Shown: in pieces, positions 50,439-59,716 of the stretch
Layout: the number at the start of each line of letters is the position of its first letter
Numbering within the stretch: position 1 is the stretch's first letter
Assembly: GCA_019695175.1 (NCBI GenBank)
Contig: JAIBAM010000010.1
Location: 1-64,000 of the forward strand
Length of the DNA: 64,000 bases
DNA from: Bdellovibrionales bacterium
GTDB lineage: Bacteria > Bdellovibrionota > Bdellovibrionia > Bdellovibrionales > UBA1609
Reading direction: 5' to 3'
The notes under the pieces: generated by a model
What the model was told of the DNA's origin: nothing
Seen by the model: only the letters and a program-made list of their open reading frames with translations
Databases searched by the model: none
Program-made: the position numbers and the translations under genes

Positions 50439-52271
50439 ATGTCTAGACGATTCTACATAGCAACACTTCTTTTTTTTTCTTTATTTGAAAATGGATATGC
50501 TGACTATTGTCCAGATGATGTAATGAATAGTTTTTTAAATAAACAAGATTGTATCTATGATTTAAATTCAGAGGCTTGTTTGAGAGATGCATTGTTTGGA
50601 GTGAGCGGAGCCGTTGTTGGTGGTGTCGCAGGTAATTTTGGCGCATTTGTATTAAATTCACTTATTTCTTCTAGAAATGCTCAAGAAGCCCTAACCTTTC
50701 AAAGACTAATAGAGGCAATCAATGTTGCGAAAAGTGATTTAGCCGTAGCTAGAAAAATATTTAATGAGATTGCAGAGGCGATGGTTGATGGCATAGATAA
50801 AGAATTAATTTCGAAGTACGAAAGAGGACGTAAATTTTTAGCTCTCAGAGATCTGGCTAAGATTGAAATTGCAGCTCACAATATGTATGGAGGACCTGGT
50901 AATTCGTACGTTCCATATCCTAAAGTAGCAGTTGCATACGCTGAGGTTATTGAGAGGACATTGGCTTGGATTCAGACTCATACTATCCCAAATAGAGTTG
51001 TTGACGTGAGGCTAACTCCTAGAGTTTTAAGTATTCTTAACGCTACTGTTGGATTAAGTCAATTTGAACCAACAAGTTTGGTTTTGCTTGATCAATTGGA
51101 TCTGCTCTATCCGGAAGTGGATAAATATCTTAAAATTCGAATCCGTGAGCTTCAGGAAGCACAAGGTAGTGCAAACAAAAATTTATTAAGGGTGTTGAAA
51201 TCGAGAGATGATCCTGCCAGATCTGGGCTCAGGGCTGAATGGAAAGACTATTATTCTCGCTTATGGGACGCAAGTTCACAGGTAACTCAAAGAGCTGCTG
51301 GATTTGACTTAAGGGTGAGAATAGCAGCTTACGCCGCACTTGAAAGTCTTGGATTAAATTATTATCCTTCTTCAGGGAGTAACATATCACCTCCAATTAT
51401 TAGTAAAGTTAACCGAGGTAAAGCTGTTATAAAAGGAGTTGCTGCAGGCGTAGCATTAGCTGCTGCAGGACCCTTACTAGATGTTGCTGAAAATATAGTA
51501 GATAAAAAGAGGTTAGAAAACTGCAAGGATGAATTGAAATTGAATGATTATGATCTAAAGACTCTCCAAGGAAAATATTATCTTTTCAGCAAACAGAAAG
51601 CAGTCATCGTGGGACCAAAACTTACATCTTCTTGCAAAGATTTTATGTTGGTAGACGCAAGAGCTGTAATAGCTCAGTATGTGGCGGAGAATTATAGGGT
51701 CACAGATGGTCTTTGCAATATTATCTCAAACAGCAGCCAAAAGCTCATGAGTTTATGGAATGACGTCGTAGAAGGAAGTACTACAGAGGGAATTATTGTA
51801 ACCTGTGAAAGGTACAGTGATTTTCGTTCAGGCCTGTTTATTAATAAGGATTCAGCACCTAATTTTACCTATTTTTCAAGTGAAGGTTATTCTATTGAGG
51901 CGCCTTGGAATACAACTGAAAACTGGATTGATTACACGAAAGCTAAAGTTTTTAATTACTCCCCCAATAGAGGAATTAACTATGAACTTACAGAACGACT
52001 TCGAACTGATAATAGTAATTTTGGTTTATTATTCTCCGGTGAAACCTCAGCAATTGTGACTCAAGCCAAACGTGATATCGCATCAACCTGCAATAGCAAC
52101 AATAAAAATAGCCCAAAGAGTTGTGATTTTTTAAAGTCCCTAGTTAGGGCACGACACTATTATAAAATGTATAGAATGAGTTGTTCACCCGAGTCGAATG
52201 ACCGCAAAGTAAATTCGCTTAAGCAAAAGACCAAACAAAACCTAGAAAAAGAAAATCGATTAAAAAAATAG
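50439..52271 (+). CDS. Large exported protein of unknown function with two glycine-rich hydrophobic segments
   Basis: The 610-aa product has a signal peptide (FYIATLLFFSLFENGYADYC), with AGGAGAA ahead of the ATG. Two small-residue hydrophobic segments occur: GVSGAVVGGVAGNFGAFVLN (about 52-72) and KGVAAGVALAAAGPLLDVA (about 331-350), glycine-zipper-like and able to insert in membranes. Between them is a helical region (~80-300), and after them a cysteine-containing domain with LTSSCKDFMLVDARAVI. The tail is lysine-rich. I know no family. The zipper segments recall pore-forming or membrane-perturbing proteins, but nothing else proves that. Confidence 0.72.
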   Translation: MSRRFYIATLLFFSLFENGYADYCPDDVMNSFLNKQDCIYDLNSEACLRDALFGVSGAVVGGVAGNFGAFVLNSLISSRNAQEALTFQRLIEAINVAKSDLAVARKIFNEIAEAMVDGIDKELISKYERGRKFLALRDLAKIEIAAHNMYGGPGNSYVPYPKVAVAYAEVIERTLAWIQTHTIPNRVVDVRLTPRVLSILNATVGLSQFEPTSLVLLDQLDLLYPEVDKYLKIRIRELQEAQGSANKNLLRVLKSRDDPARSGLRAEWKDYYSRLWDASSQVTQRAAGFDLRVRIAAYAALESLGLNYYPSSGSNISPPIISKVNRGKAVIKGVAAGVALAAAGPLLDVAENIVDKKRLENCKDELKLNDYDLKTLQGKYYLFSKQKAVIVGPKLTSSCKDFMLVDARAVIAQYVAENYRVTDGLCNIISNSSQKLMSLWNDVVEGSTTEGIIVTCERYSDFRSGLFINKDSAPNFTYFSSEGYSIEAPWNTTENWIDYTKAKVFNYSPNRGINYELTERLRTDNSNFGLLFSGETSAIVTQAKRDIASTCNSNNKNSPKSCDFLKSLVRARHYYKMYRMSCSPESNDRKVNSLKQKTKQNLEKENRLKK

Positions 52272-52308
52272 AGTAAAGTCATTACTGCATGAATTGCAGG
52301 AATGATGA

Positions 52309-52713
52309 TCATTCCGAAATCCATTTTTTAAATCCCGCTTTTTCTGCTTCGATAAAGTTTTCTTCACTAATTTCATAAACATTTGCCATACCTGTTATTG
52401 AACCACAAACTTGTATATGGACCAACCCATCGGGTAAATTTGCGCTAGAAAAAACTTTGATTTTTCTTTGCTCCAAATCCAGTTGCATCTTTTCTAAAGG
52501 GATGAGCTTTCCTTTTCCACATTGTAGGCTTCCATCATACTTATAAACTTTAACGTGTCGAGCATTTGCTTTTGGGGGAATTCCGTCAGAGTTGGCGTTG
52601 ACCGCAGGGATTACGACTTCGCCAAGATTCCCGCTCCTTTTTAAATTGTGGCAACGCTCGTGGGTACACCCCAAAAGAAATCCAATGGAAAAAAAAAACA
52701 AAACCCAATTCAT
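52309..52713 (-). CDS. Small lipoprotein of unknown function
   Basis: A 134-aa protein with a lipoprotein signal (MNWVLFFFSIGFLLGC). Four further cysteines occur (ERCHN, LQCGKG, QVCGS). HVKVYKYDGSLQCGKGKLIP and IKVFSSANLPDGLVHIQVCG recall small periplasmic lipoproteins of unknown role. It overlaps the bamB stop by four bases, so it is coupled to that operon. A hairpin at 52299-52315 covers its stop codon. Confidence 0.72.
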   Translation of the reverse strand: MNWVLFFFSIGFLLGCTHERCHNLKRSGNLGEVVIPAVNANSDGIPPKANARHVKVYKYDGSLQCGKGKLIPLEKMQLDLEQRKIKVFSSANLPDGLVHIQVCGSITGMANVYEISEENFIEAEKAGFKKWISE

Positions 52714-53861
52714 AAATCAACCCCTTTTTCCCAAGGCCATAATTGATTTAAACGCCTCCATGATAATCCTAAAGTGTACAAATTGGCACCTCCTGACAGA
52801 AGAAAAAGTTCATTTTTAGACAAATCTAATGTCGGTGTGGAGGCTATACCCCATCCCGTTTCAAAGTGTTTAATAAATTGACCTGTATTTTTATTCAAAA
52901 AAACGAGGGCACCATGCATTTCCCCAAAAATTAAAATTTCATTATATACCACTGGCTTGGTTCCCATTCCGCCACGGGTATTGTAAGTCCACAATACCTT
53001 TCCTGAGTTTTTATCCAATGAAAGTATTTTTCCTGTAGAGGTAGGATAAAAAATAGTATTGCCTTCAATTTCAACTTCGGCATACCCACCTTCATCAAGG
53101 GACCATAAAACCTGTCCCGTATCAAGACGAAGACAGTAAAGGCTTCCATCGTAGCTAGAGATAAAAATTTTATCTGAGTCTATAACTGGATGTGCGTCCA
53201 CATCACGAAAGCGCTTGTTTTTATTGAGAAGAATTTCCCAAAAGACGGATCCTGTGTTTTTTTTAAGTGCGACAAGGTACCCATCACTAAAACCGATATA
53301 TACCAAGTCGCCAACAACATTGGGTTGGCTGCCCCCTCGAATAGAGATATTAGTTGGATCTCTTCGGGTGTAGACCCACACGAGCTTCCCAGTCTCAATT
53401 TCAACCGCATGAACCACATTGTTTCCAGAAATAAAATAAACGACTCCGCCTTCAGCAAAGGGAGCGGAGAGTCCTTCGCTATGAATTGGATAGGTCCACC
53501 GAATCTCGCCGTTATGAGCGTTTAGCGAATAAAAAAAACCGTCGCTCGCACCAAATAAAAGTTGATTATTATGAAGAATGGCGCCACCCTCAACACCGTC
53601 TTTTATAGACTTTCTCCAGAGCACTTTTGCAGAAGATCTATCGTAGGCGCGAATACCATCGATGGCATTCGCCACATAAATCGTCGTCTCCGTTATAATA
53701 GGTGAAAATCGATGTTGTCTTTTACCACCTAAATAATCGGCATTTAAAGTATTGCGCACCCATTTTTTTTCAATGTTAAATTGATTTTTCCCGAGGTATT
53801 GAAAAGTAAAACATCCAGATAAAAGAATTGAACCCAAAAAACACATCAAAAGACGCATCAA
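52710..53861 (-). CDS. bamB: BamB-like outer-membrane assembly lipoprotein (PQQ-repeat beta-propeller)
   Basis: BamB is a lipoprotein of the Bam complex. The 383-aa protein has a lipobox (CFLGSILLSGC) and repeated eight-bladed-propeller units with the W-x-Y/W pattern: AKVLWRKSIKDG, GEIRWTYPIHSEG, GKLVWVYTRRD, GSVFWEILLNKNKR, GQVLWSLDEGG, GKVLWTYNTRGG. It lies between the YfgM-like TPR gene and a small lipoprotein, overlapping each by four bases. The YfgM-BamB order is the common gammaproteobacterial one (there followed by der), which supports the name. Confidence 0.9.
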   Translation of the reverse strand: MMRLLMCFLGSILLSGCFTFQYLGKNQFNIEKKWVRNTLNADYLGGKRQHRFSPIITETTIYVANAIDGIRAYDRSSAKVLWRKSIKDGVEGGAILHNNQLLFGASDGFFYSLNAHNGEIRWTYPIHSEGLSAPFAEGGVVYFISGNNVVHAVEIETGKLVWVYTRRDPTNISIRGGSQPNVVGDLVYIGFSDGYLVALKKNTGSVFWEILLNKNKRFRDVDAHPVIDSDKIFISSYDGSLYCLRLDTGQVLWSLDEGGYAEVEIEGNTIFYPTSTGKILSLDKNSGKVLWTYNTRGGMGTKPVVYNEILIFGEMHGALVFLNKNTGQFIKHFETGWGIASTPTLDLSKNELFLLSGGANLYTLGLSWRRLNQLWPWEKGVDL

Positions 53862-54607
53862 TTCTTCCTTTGCTCTAAAAGCATGAGACGCAAATAACCT
53901 TTAGCCAAACGACTGGATTCACTATCTGGATATTCCACTCCAATACGCTGAAATATTTCCCTGGCACGTTCGAATTGGCCAAGTTTTTGTAAAGCCAAAC
54001 CCTTTTTTACAAGGGCTTCCCCATGTAAAAAGCTATAATTTTTATTTGCACCAATTTTTTCCAATAAAGCAAGAGATTCTTTGTAGTTGCGCTCATCCAT
54101 TTCTAAAGTGGCAATCTTAAAATCCAACATTGCTGCGAGGGTTTCATTATTTTTTACCTTTAATTGCTTAAGTAAATCGATTGCTTGGTTGGTCAACTTA
54201 TTTTTGGATAAAAAAGTTCCAAGATCCAATGCTGCGATAATGGCAGCATTGGAATGGGGATAATCATAAATGGCGTGCTTAAGCTCATGAACTTTTTCAC
54301 CATAGGTTTTCATAAAATCGACATCTAAGCTTTTCTTTTTTTCGCCCTCTAATTTCGAAAAATTACTTTTTAACTGGTCCAGTTCAGATTGAAGTTTGTA
54401 AATTACGGTGGAAGCTTTTTTTTCTCTATAATTCATCCACTGACCATAACCTAACCAAACAAGGGCTATGGCAAAAATCGTAATCCCCAAAGCCAAAATT
54501 ACCTGACTGTATTTTTCCAACCAAGAAACAAAAAGCTCTGTGAAAGTTTCATGACTGCTAGACGGACCCACTATTTTTTCGGTATTTTTTGAGTTCAAAT
54601 TGGTCAT
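53858..54607 (-). CDS. YfgM-like membrane-anchored TPR protein
   Basis: A 249-aa protein with one membrane helix near the N-terminus (VILALGITIFAIALVWLGYG, about 35-55) followed by TPR-like repeats (IDLLKQLKVKNNETLAAMLD, KGLALQKLGQFERAREIFQR). This is the layout of YfgM (TPR_21 family), an ancillary subunit of the SecYEG translocon that helps trafficking to periplasmic chaperones. It overlaps bamB and follows the leucine dehydrogenase gene by one base. Confidence 0.83.
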   Translation of the reverse strand: MTNLNSKNTEKIVGPSSSHETFTELFVSWLEKYSQVILALGITIFAIALVWLGYGQWMNYREKKASTVIYKLQSELDQLKSNFSKLEGEKKKSLDVDFMKTYGEKVHELKHAIYDYPHSNAAIIAALDLGTFLSKNKLTNQAIDLLKQLKVKNNETLAAMLDFKIATLEMDERNYKESLALLEKIGANKNYSFLHGEALVKKGLALQKLGQFERAREIFQRIGVEYPDSESSRLAKGYLRLMLLEQRKN

Positions 54608-54608
54608 T

Positions 54609-55727
54609 TTATTTCCGATTTGTCATTTCTTTTAGGGTTGAAAATGGACGGGAGGTTCGTCCATGTTGATGTTGCCGGATGCCCCCAATTAACTTAATTC
54701 TTTTTTCTGCTAAACGATCTGCAGCCTTATTTGTAGAAATATTTTCTGTGGAAGCGATTCGAAATACAGACATTAAATTATCATAAACTTGTTTTGTTTT
54801 TTCAAAGGCACGGTCTTGAGAGTACCCTTCCAGTTCAACAAACACATTCATCAGTCCACCAGCATTGGTAACGTAGTCAGGAGCATAAAGAATCCCCAAC
54901 TCCATCAGAGCGTCCCCATGTCTTTGCTCGGCCAACTGATTGTTCGCCCCGCCTGCAATGATTTTACAACGCAATTTATTTATTGTTTTATCGTTAATGA
55001 CAGCTCCTAAAGCACAGGGAGCTAAGACATCGCATTCACTGGTAACTATCTGATCAGCATCTACTGCAGTTACATTGTATTTTTCACTCATACGTTTCAC
55101 TTTTTCCGGATCAATGTCTGCAATAGTAACAATCGCTTTTTCTTTAATCAAATAATCTAACAAGTTTGAGCCCACACTTCCTAAACCCTGAACAGCTATG
55201 CGAACTCCGCTCAATGAATCAGTTCCTAATTTAAACTTAACGGCGGCTTTAATACCCATGAGAGTTCCATGGGCTGTATAGGGAGATGGGTCCCCTGATC
55301 CACCCAAGGATACAGGAATGCCTGTAACAAATGGAGTTTCCATAAAAAGGTATTCCATATCGTTAACTGTTGTCCCCACGTCTTCGGCTGTAATGTAACG
55401 CCCTTGCAGCGAGTTTATATAAGCTCCAAAAGCTCTAAATAGGGCTTCCGATTTATGCTTCTTAGGGTCACCAATAATAACGGCTTTACCTCCTCCTAAA
55501 TTCAAACCTGCAGCCGATGCTTTATAAGTCATTCCTTTTGATAGTCTTAAGACGTCAACCAAAGCTTCTTCTTCATTGGCATAAGGCCACATTCTTGTTC
55601 CGCCTAGAGCCGGCCCTAAAATGGTATTATGTATGGCTATAATAGCTTTGAGTCCAACCTCTTTATTGTAGCAATAAACGACTTCTTCGTGTTCCCCATG
55701 GATTTCAAAGAGTTCAAAAGGTAACAT
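54609..55727 (-). CDS. Leucine/valine-type amino-acid dehydrogenase
   Basis: A Glu/Leu/Phe/Val dehydrogenase that converts branched-chain amino acids to 2-oxoacids with NAD. GPALGGTRMWPYANEEEALV and LSKGMTYKASAAGLNLGGGK carry the substrate site and catalytic lysine; VAQGLGSVGSN-type VQGLGSVGSNLL is the Rossmann loop; CDVLAPCALGAVIND and AGGANNQLAEQRHGD follow as in leucine dehydrogenase. ATG 55727 has GGAGGATCC six bases ahead; a start at 55742 is less likely. The 372-aa length is close to Bacillus Leudh. The position before yfgM/bamB is not a known association. Confidence 0.9.
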   Translation of the reverse strand: MLPFELFEIHGEHEEVVYCYNKEVGLKAIIAIHNTILGPALGGTRMWPYANEEEALVDVLRLSKGMTYKASAAGLNLGGGKAVIIGDPKKHKSEALFRAFGAYINSLQGRYITAEDVGTTVNDMEYLFMETPFVTGIPVSLGGSGDPSPYTAHGTLMGIKAAVKFKLGTDSLSGVRIAVQGLGSVGSNLLDYLIKEKAIVTIADIDPEKVKRMSEKYNVTAVDADQIVTSECDVLAPCALGAVINDKTINKLRCKIIAGGANNQLAEQRHGDALMELGILYAPDYVTNAGGLMNVFVELEGYSQDRAFEKTKQVYDNLMSVFRIASTENISTNKAADRLAEKRIKLIGGIRQHQHGRTSRPFSTLKEMTNRK

Positions 55728-55904
55728 GATGGATCCTCCCATGAAAGTGCAAGCTCAGTTGATCTCTATAAAATTATTTGCGAGATTTTAAGAGGGAAGA
55801 ATAAATTTGCAACGTAAGTGCGGCAAGTAAAATTCCCTTATTTGAATTATTGCCGCACAGCACCCATCACCTATTATATCGACTTATATCGATCTGCTAG
55901 GGAG

Positions 55905-58655
55905 CTAATTTTGACAAGCTGGATTATTCCCAATCACGTTGGAACCATCAAAGACCTGCCCATCGGAGGCTCCAAGAGTCGAGCCAGCAGCTGCTGGGCC
56001 AGTCCCTGAAGCAACATCTGTCGTGAAGGAGGAAAGATTGTTCGAACAAATTAATTTATAAATTAATCCACCTCCTCCAGCTCCACCTTGGCCTGAGGTA
56101 TTAGAAGTGGAACTATTTCCACCTTTTGCTAAGACGCTCAAACTTCCATCCGCTTTATCTGACATGAGAAGGACTGTGCCACCCCCACCACCACCATGGC
56201 CGGTTGAGATTTGATTGCCACCTGAGACATTGATTGTCGAATTACTTCCTGCAGTTAAATATCTGGCAGCTATAAATATAATCCCACCACCAGAACCTCC
56301 GTAACCCCCACCACCACCTCCAAACATAAATTGAAGTCCACCACCTGGGCTCAGGGGAGCATTTCCGCCTCCACTTCCAATGTTTAAGTTTCCAAGAGAG
56401 TTTAGTCCTGAGCCACCCAAGGAGAAAGGCCCGGCTCCACCCCCGCTAATACCTGAGGCCGTATTCCCTCCACTGTTGGCGACTGTATTTCCACTGCTTG
56501 GAGCCTTTTTATGGCCAGCACCCGCGTAATTTCCTGAACCTCCACTGGCGAAACCTAAGGACGCGGCACTCATACTTACCCCAGAACTTATTGTTAACTG
56601 TTCACTCACACGAAATGGAACAATTCCTCCCCCATTGGTGGAGTAATTAAACCCTCCCACACTCAAATTGGCTCCCAGTGTCAGCGTGGTAAAGTGGGGA
56701 ACTTTTGTTGCAGTGACATAACAAAAATTTGCTGAATTGGAACTTGAAGCATATAAGTAGTTATTATTTATATCGTCCAAGAAAGTACCTTTGGGGATTT
56801 TGAGGTAGGAACCATCTGTTAAAAGGATTTTTGTAAAAGCCCTTATTCCAGGTTTAAGGCTCTGGCCTTGCGTTGTTCCACAGTCGCCTGTACTGCCTTC
56901 ACCAACGACAAGCAACATCACTTCACCGCCAGAGTCAGATGAAGTGAAATTACTTGGAGCAGTTCCGTTGAGAGTCAGAACCGTGTAAAGGTCATTTGAG
57001 ACACTTACATTCTCAACTCTCGCACTATGAACTCCAAGGGTTGATTCCGCAGAGCCAGAAGTTGAAACGGTAGCGGAAGTAATTCCCCAGCCAAAATGAT
57101 CCATCTCTCCACAGTTTTGCCAACTGCAATCTGACCTGATAGCGGCGCCTAGGTATTTTTTTTCATTGGATGAACTTGTTTTATATCCGCATAAGGCAAA
57201 CATATAGCCGAAGTGGTTTGTAGCGGATAACCCTGCTTCCGAGTATTCGTAGTGGTCGCTTCCGTCGGTCAGAGTTGCCACCACACTGTACCCTTGAGAA
57301 AGAAAGTTAGCACAAGTTGAATCTCCAGAAGTGTTAGATGTGCTCGTTGACGTTGAGCCACTGTTATAATTTTTCATCAGGATATCCACACCATTTAGAC
57401 CCGTTCCTGAAACAGCAGGAGCAGCTCCCCCCAAATACTTCCATTTAAGCTCAATGGTATTTGTTCCTAAAATGTACTTTTTTCGCAAATACCCACCGTA
57501 CATAGAGTAGGGATCTATTAAACGAAAGGGGGGTCTAAGTCCTGCAAACTCATCGGATCCATTTTTATTCCGATGATGATAATAAGTAAGTTGACTGCTG
57601 CTGTTATCCGCATTGCAACTTTCATTAAGTATCCATGAGGAATAGCTCACAGCTGTTCCTCCCACGGGCTTTAAATCTGAACTTGTACCCGAGGAGGAAG
57701 AATCATATTTTATTGGGGCTGAAAATTTGTCGGTGGCTCCATCGTAAGCTCCAAACCACCCTTGTAATCCCTCTTGAATATCATTTGCGTAGCATATTTT
57801 GTAGGTTGAGAGAGAAAGATTACTCATGCTGGGGTCTTTCAGAAATCCCAGATAATAATCACTTGCAACTTGGCGACGAACTTCAACGGCAGAGTTTCTC
57901 TGATTACGACGATAAAATGAAGGTACTTGCATATGTAGCAATTGTGGTCCCGAAGCTAAAAGTGAAGAATTCAAGGTCAAGGAACTAAAGAGGATCGTAT
58001 TTGTGTCACCGACTAGTTCGTAGGTAATTGGGATTGTATCCAAAGCAAAAATATTAAACCATCCTTCAATTATAGAGGACTTATCTAATGCCATTTTAGG
58101 TTTTCCATCGGGTATATAGTAAGCGATCAATGTGCCCGTAGGACCTGTTGGGTTGTTGGAATTATCAGTACGGTTAAAATATCTTCCGGCAATGCGTCCT
58201 TCTCTACTTGCTGATCCTGCCGCAGTTGCGGTTATATTAATTAAATTTTGACCACTGCCAATATCAGCCGCTGCATCACCATAAGTAAGCATGTAAGAGG
58301 CTCCATCAATTGTGGAAAAGACGCCCAAGAACTGAATAAGATAGCCTTTTCCTTGGGGAACATCATTCACAGTTAAATCAACAGTACTGCCCCACGGAAT
58401 AGGATTGTTTTCAAAGTCAAACTCTTGAACTAATGGCAAACTTCGACTTGGAATTTGTATATTAATGAACGCATGTCTCAGTTGATCCCCAGCGGATAAG
58501 CTGGCCTTTCCCTGACTCTGGCTGGTGTTAAACGGTAAGATCAATTTAACTGCTTTTGTAGATGCCCCTCGCGTGCACCCAACCCCGGTGATTGCTTGTA
58601 CGGATAGTAATAAAAAATAGACTATACCTAAAAGCTTTCCAGACTGATTCTCCAT
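55905..58655 (-). CDS. Glycine-rich surface lipoprotein of unknown function
   Basis: The 916-aa product has a lipoprotein signal (VYFLLLSVQAITGVGC). Most of the body is strand-rich with many serine/threonine/asparagine residues. The C-terminal ~220 residues are extremely glycine-rich (FGGGGGGYGGSGGGIIFIAA and the pattern GTVLLM), resembling the repeat strands of large Gly-rich surface proteins that precede GxGGG-type stalks. No enzymatic motif is seen. It is probably an exposed adhesin-like or coat protein. It is transcribed alone, downstream of the membrane-tailed HTH gene. Confidence 0.72.
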   Translation of the reverse strand: MENQSGKLLGIVYFLLLSVQAITGVGCTRGASTKAVKLILPFNTSQSQGKASLSAGDQLRHAFINIQIPSRSLPLVQEFDFENNPIPWGSTVDLTVNDVPQGKGYLIQFLGVFSTIDGASYMLTYGDAAADIGSGQNLINITATAAGSASREGRIAGRYFNRTDNSNNPTGPTGTLIAYYIPDGKPKMALDKSSIIEGWFNIFALDTIPITYELVGDTNTILFSSLTLNSSLLASGPQLLHMQVPSFYRRNQRNSAVEVRRQVASDYYLGFLKDPSMSNLSLSTYKICYANDIQEGLQGWFGAYDGATDKFSAPIKYDSSSSGTSSDLKPVGGTAVSYSSWILNESCNADNSSSQLTYYHHRNKNGSDEFAGLRPPFRLIDPYSMYGGYLRKKYILGTNTIELKWKYLGGAAPAVSGTGLNGVDILMKNYNSGSTSTSTSNTSGDSTCANFLSQGYSVVATLTDGSDHYEYSEAGLSATNHFGYMFALCGYKTSSSNEKKYLGAAIRSDCSWQNCGEMDHFGWGITSATVSTSGSAESTLGVHSARVENVSVSNDLYTVLTLNGTAPSNFTSSDSGGEVMLLVVGEGSTGDCGTTQGQSLKPGIRAFTKILLTDGSYLKIPKGTFLDDINNNYLYASSSNSANFCYVTATKVPHFTTLTLGANLSVGGFNYSTNGGGIVPFRVSEQLTISSGVSMSAASLGFASGGSGNYAGAGHKKAPSSGNTVANSGGNTASGISGGGAGPFSLGGSGLNSLGNLNIGSGGGNAPLSPGGGLQFMFGGGGGGYGGSGGGIIFIAARYLTAGSNSTINVSGGNQISTGHGGGGGGTVLLMSDKADGSLSVLAKGGNSSTSNTSGQGGAGGGGLIYKLICSNNLSSFTTDVASGTGPAAAGSTLGASDGQVFDGSNVIGNNPACQN

Positions 58656-58809
58656 AAACGCACCTCATGATTAAAGCCTCTCTGAACAGGCTCTAATCTA
58701 TTTCGGTTTAAATAGGACGAACCTCCAGTTTTTTGGGGCTAAATTTTAAAATGGTAGGTTGGTGTTTTAAACAGAGACAAATTTGACGAGCAAAATGAGA
58801 TCCCAATAT

Positions 58810-59262
58810 TTAAATGAATTTTATAAAAAGGATCAAGAGTGAGGTTACCAAGGTGTTTAATATTAAGAGTAGAACAATGGCTTTTTTTGACCATTGTGGG
58901 CCTTGTTGGAGTTGTTGTTCTATGGAACGCTTCCACTGGGACAAATCTTCGCTAAAAGCTTTGTCCTTTCCGAGGGTCATTTCTCGCCACCGAACCCAAG
59001 CTGGATTTTTACTTTCCAATTCTAGGTACCATTGTAAAGCCTTAACCACATGGGGAGGGACTTTAGTAGCGTCCTTAACCCATCTAGACCATGCTGAGGG
59101 ATCCACCAATAAAAGCTGACAGATTTTTCTTTGGCTTAAACCAAGGTTAGTCCTTATTTTCTCAAGTCCCCCCAGTTGATCCAATATAACCCGTGCTTCG
59201 GATTCATATTTTAAACGAAGAGATGTTTTAGATCGTGGTCTTTCTGTACTTAAATCTTCCAT
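58810..59262 (-). CDS. HTH protein with C-terminal membrane anchor
   Basis: The 150-aa protein has an XRE-like helix-turn-helix near residues 25-85 (GGLEKIRTNLGLSQRKICQL, LLVDPSAWSRWVKDATKVPP) and a single hydrophobic helix at the extreme C-terminus (AIVLLLILNTLVTSLLILFI), so it is probably tail-anchored in the inner membrane with its DNA-binding-like domain in the cytoplasm. ATG 59262 follows GGAGGG by seven bases; a TTG at 59277 overlaps the ribosome-binding site. RodZ and CadC show that membrane-tethered HTH proteins may be structural or regulatory; which applies here is open. Confidence 0.7.
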   Translation of the reverse strand: MEDLSTERPRSKTSLRLKYESEARVILDQLGGLEKIRTNLGLSQRKICQLLLVDPSAWSRWVKDATKVPPHVVKALQWYLELESKNPAWVRWREMTLGKDKAFSEDLSQWKRSIEQQLQQGPQWSKKAIVLLLILNTLVTSLLILFIKFI

Positions 59263-59277
59263 ATTCCATCCCTCCAA

Positions 59278-59716
59278 AGTGTTCCGTCATGTTTATAGAT
59301 CTAAATTTCCATACATTTATATAACTGGGCTGTTATTGCTGTTATTAAGGATAAATAACAGCCACTTCGTATTGACCAGTCATCATATAATATTGTATTT
59401 AACATTATAGTAATGTGAAATACAATATTATATGATGCTTTATGCTGCATAAACAAAGCTAAGTCCTAAAATTGTTTCTGTTGAAGTTTATGAAAATCTA
59501 ACCCATAACTATACAAGGCAATTTGCAAATTTGACTAGATATTATAACTATAAGTTTAAGTGTTAACTTATTGATTTTAAATGGTTTTATATTTATATTT
59601 TTTTTAGAACAAAAGCTTTGGAAAGCTTTTTTATGGTATTTTCACAGCTTTTTAGGTAATGCGCCGTTTATAAATAATATTTATTTATCTATAGTTTGTA
59701 TAATGCGGAGTGATAA
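59278..59716. other. AT-rich intergenic region holding a long palindrome
   Basis: No gene is present. It separates the divergent HTH protein and tyrosine recombinase. It contains the 59381-59437 palindrome and a short perfect palindrome TTTATGC-T-GCATAAA (59439-59453) right beside it. The rest, especially 59520-59700, is strongly AT-rich. Confidence 0.6.
59381..59437. repeat. 57-bp near-perfect palindrome
   Basis: The left arm 59381-59400 is the exact reverse complement of 59418-59437 (20 bp, beginning CATCATATAATATTG). Inside, ACATTA and TAATGT pair around the 3-base loop TAG. The two are separated by one A/G mismatch, so the whole 57 bases fold into a 27-bp arm hairpin. It lacks a T-run. 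It lies 280 bases before a catalytic-domain tyrosine recombinase gene. Confidence 0.9.

Noticed and set aside
51805-52059. 84-aa plus-strand ORF inside the 610-aa gene
   Set aside because: Out-of-frame overlap within a longer, well-supported gene.
52299-52315. GGAATGA-TGA-TCATTCC as a clear terminator
   Set aside because: The 7-bp stem overlaps the lipoprotein stop codon and has no T-run on either strand; function unclear.
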